Source of the DNA: Taenia hydatigena
Taxonomy: Eukaryota > Platyhelminthes > Cestoda > Cyclophyllidea > Taeniidae
Length of the DNA: 64,000 nucleotides
NCBI GenBank assembly: GCA_036345935.2
Contig: JADWOT020000007.1
Span: 6,774,644 to 6,838,643, forward strand
Direction of reading: 5' to 3'
The notes under the pieces are model-generated. The model was not told the origin of the DNA. It did no database searches and saw only the letters and a program-made list of their open reading frames with translations. Below are positions 61,667 to 64,000 of this stretch, piece after piece (within the stretch, counting starts at the first letter, position 1; each line of letters opens with the position of its first letter). The translations under genes and the position numbers were made by a program.

Positions 61667-61689
61667 ATCGTTTCATTGTAAAGAGATAT

Positions 61690-62420
61690 TTTGCCGTTGG
61701 TGAAATGATATTGATTTTGGCACTGAAGGGGGAATGGATTTACAGGAGATATTTTCCTTTAGAGTAGTCGATTTTGATCACTACATTGCCTTTCAATTAG
61801 GCGGAATGAAGAAGGCTTGATAACGTCAAATATGTTTTGTCGTACAACGCCACTGATAAAGGACTGAGGGCAAAAATCCTAGTGAAGGCAAGTCGATGTT
61901 TATCAAATAACTGTGTTGGTGGAGGGAAGAGGATAAAAGCTTTGCATAAGAAGAATCGAATTTGAGAATGCGACTGCAGCAGCAATGTTAGAGAAGGAGG
62001 AAATTTCCTAAATGCAATCCGATTTTGATAAAGTGATTGCGGTGGCAGTGAAACGGAGTTGAATGAAAATCGATCCTGTGGCTGCGCCTGTGGTAGGGTG
62101 AGAGGCAAACTTCCCTTAAGGTTCAACTTAATTTTAACGTGTGACTGTTCTGGGAGTGAAACTGGGGACTGTGACTTCAGCAGTAGAGAAGGAGGCGAAA
62201 TTTCGCTAGAGATAAGTCAACGCCTATTGCGCGTCTGCAGTGGTAGTTGAGCGGGAGGAGAAATTTGACCATGCGGTTGTCGTTTTTTAGTGAGGCGAGA
62301 ACATAAATTTTGCTGATGGTGTGGCTAAAGTGGCAATTGAGTGAGAGAAAAATTTTTGCTGTGCGTGCGTTGATTTTGATTATATGGCTGCATTGGTAGC
62401 AGCGAGAAGGGGATATTCCT
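61690..62420 (+). repeat. Decayed minisatellite, unit about 55-65 bp
   Basis: About eleven loosely related units follow one another, with a shared core like CGATTTTGATAATGTGACTGCAGTGGTAGTGAGAAGGAGGAAATTT. Good examples start near 61763, 61960, 62024, 62120 and 62372. Units vary in length and are heavily mutated, so the array is old. A minus-strand frame (61797-62126) through it merely reflects the repeat (recurrent LYQNRIAF, LFDKHRLAF, LYDKTYLT). Confidence 0.7.
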
Positions 62421-63576
62421 ACTGGAAGTAAATCTATTCGGATTATTTAACCCACTACAAGCGGACTCGTGGGTCATAAAAAGGCATCTTATAGGCTGAT
62501 GTGGTTGCACGGCCTTCGTGCAAGTGCATGGAAATTGTAAACTCGGCACATTTCTGCGCAAAAAATGGAGCTTTAATTCCATTGCATCCTGTTTGCAACT
62601 TCCGTTACGACTGGGACTCACAGAAGGGCTGGTGGTAGTATCCCATCAATCACATGCTGTGTACATTTTGCAGCAGTCGGTTGATTTTAATTTCCTCAAA
62701 AGCTGCTTTAATTCACATTGTAGCTGATCGTAATGCATTGATATCATCCACTGCGAATCGATTATACTCTGTTAGGGATTCATACTATTGTCAACAAATC
62801 AGTTTCTGTTATGAGTATTGTCAAAGACTTCAGCATTCGACGTTGGCGTTCAAATAAAGCATGGTTGAAAATGCGTTGTGCCTTTTTCAAAGGAACTGCT
62901 AACTGCTGGAATTGCTCTTTAGAAGACAAAAGTGGTTTCACTGTTAACACTTGTTAGTTAATGTCAATTGCTTGTTGCATGTGTCCAAGAGAACGAGAAT
63001 TAAATTTTTTGGGGAACAAATCAAAGGCAAATACCTGAATGGTTGAAAACGCGCACAGTTTTTAGATTCATATAGCGGAACCAAATATTGGGACTCAGGG
63101 AAGATTATATTGGCAATAGGTTTTTGTTGTTTGCAATGCGGATGAAGCATAGTCGGCACCTCTTTTTGCTTTCAGTTAACGGCGTGCACTGTTATGAAGC
63201 AAACAGTTTAAACCTTTTGGTGTTGTAGGCCCTAATGTTTCGAATGAGGCGCGTTAGTTAAGGCACCCATCGTCTTTATTTGCTTACATTGTATGGCAAA
63301 AGCATCCACTTTAAACTCTGTGAATAAAATTGGAGTGATGCTGAGTAAAGTTTATCATATTCAATCGTACCATTAATGCCAAAGTCTACAAAAACACACT
63401 CATTTTATTTTCTTCATGACCGCATAACATAGTAGAAAGACAGCTTTTCTACCAAAAGTTAAAAGTAACTCGATTAAATATCCTGATTCAGAGTGTCACG
63501 CCGCATCCTCAAACTGCGATTTTTAACTTGAAACATTCAAACTCAATGGTTGGCACTGCAAATTCAACATGGATAA
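62421..63576. other. Terminal unique stretch, no supported gene
   Basis: Only short frames without motifs are present. No RNA gene, repeat or domain recognised. Confidence 0.35.
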
Positions 63577-63860
63577 CATAGTCAGTGAATAGCACCAATA
63601 ACGGTAGAGGTAATGGAAACATGCGGGTCAGTGTTAGACACAGATTTCTACCATAGAGACATGTTTGAATCACTGCTAGGCAGCCAGATGACTAAAAGAA
63701 TGCATTTTTTCCACTTTTTGGGTGCTCAATTAACCAGCACAAAGTAATTAGCGAATAGCAGCAATGCCGGTGGAAGTGATGGAACCATGCGAGTCAATGC
63801 GCTGATTTCTACCATCGAGACATGTTGGAAATACTGCCAGGCAGACAGATGACTAAAAGG
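63577..63860 (+). repeat. Two-copy tandem repeat, period about 163 bp
   Basis: About 63577-63698 and 63743-63860 match over roughly 118 bp, sharing GAATAGCA, CATGCG, GATTTCTACCAT, GAGACATGTT, CTGCCAGGCAG-like and AGATGACTAAAAG blocks, at about 80-85% identity by eye. Confidence 0.75.
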
Positions 63861-64000
63861 AAATTGAAGCAAATAAAAATTAGGCAGGTATAATAAACCT
63901 TGCACTGCAATCAAGATCGTGAGTAAAAATTAAAGGTGCCCATATTTCTTAAGAAATAAACAATAAATTCAATGCACTGCTTTACTTCTCTGTTAGCCAA

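Noticed and set aside
61797..62126. 109-codon minus-strand frame with peptide repeats
   Set aside because: The peptide repetition is produced by the underlying minisatellite; no start context or domain.
1..64000. CRISPR arrays, operons, prophage or bacterial genes
   Set aside because: None seen; introns, tRNA features and LTR elements show animal nuclear DNA.

Overview
This looks like gene-poor nuclear DNA from a multicellular animal. The evidence is eukaryotic: a tRNA-Pro with an encoded discriminator C, a 5S-like rRNA sequence, a relic of an initiator tRNA-Met, GT/AG introns including a 75-bp first intron, AATAAA signals, and LTR retroelement remains. The gene style (short introns, small exons, many pseudogenised copies) would fit a flatworm such as a tapeworm, but no sequence here proves that; the lineage is an inference of low confidence. 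Nothing in the window is bacterial or viral in layout, and most open frames under 100 codons are chance frames.

Layout. 1-5.3 kb is mostly anonymous DNA with a tRNA-iMet-derived relic (1126-1197, +) and a 5S rRNA-like sequence (3297-3415, -) beside a polypurine tract. At 5.3-7.4 kb is copy A of a segment carrying two split exons that encode C2H2 zinc fingers; it seems to be split by about 5.2 kb, its homology resuming at 12.67-13.0 kb. 13.24-18.58 kb is a direct duplication (units about 2.67 kb) joined by one ambiguous base, which looks like two unmerged haplotypes rather than biology.

From 19.3 to 61.6 kb the window is dominated by a very large imperfect inverted repeat. The left arm is 19337-32849, the right arm is 41084-61566 and ends exactly at a 100-N gap, and the spacer is about 8.2 kb. 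The right arm holds about 6.3 kb absent from the left (about 43.29-49.77 kb). That extra block contains a tRNA-Pro and diverged third copies of two arm segments. Arm divergence judged by eye is about 1-2% near the centre and about 10% at the outer ends.

The clearest protein gene is an F-box gene resembling FBXO4, present once in each arm and broken in different ways. The left copy has stop codons and a 10-bp deletion. The right copy is split by an 854-bp non-autonomous LTR retrotransposon (TRIM) with 185-bp LTRs, a 5-bp target duplication, a tRNA-Leu-type primer binding site and a polypurine tract. The left arm preserves the empty site. Other coding signals are zinc-finger copies B and C, a terminal exon with three dynein-light-chain (LC8)-type TQT motifs (46309-46532), a relic of Ty3/Gypsy reverse transcriptase (38.6-38.8 kb) in the spacer, and several unrecognised arm-conserved exons or pseudogenes. 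The last 2.3 kb holds a decayed minisatellite and a two-copy tandem repeat.
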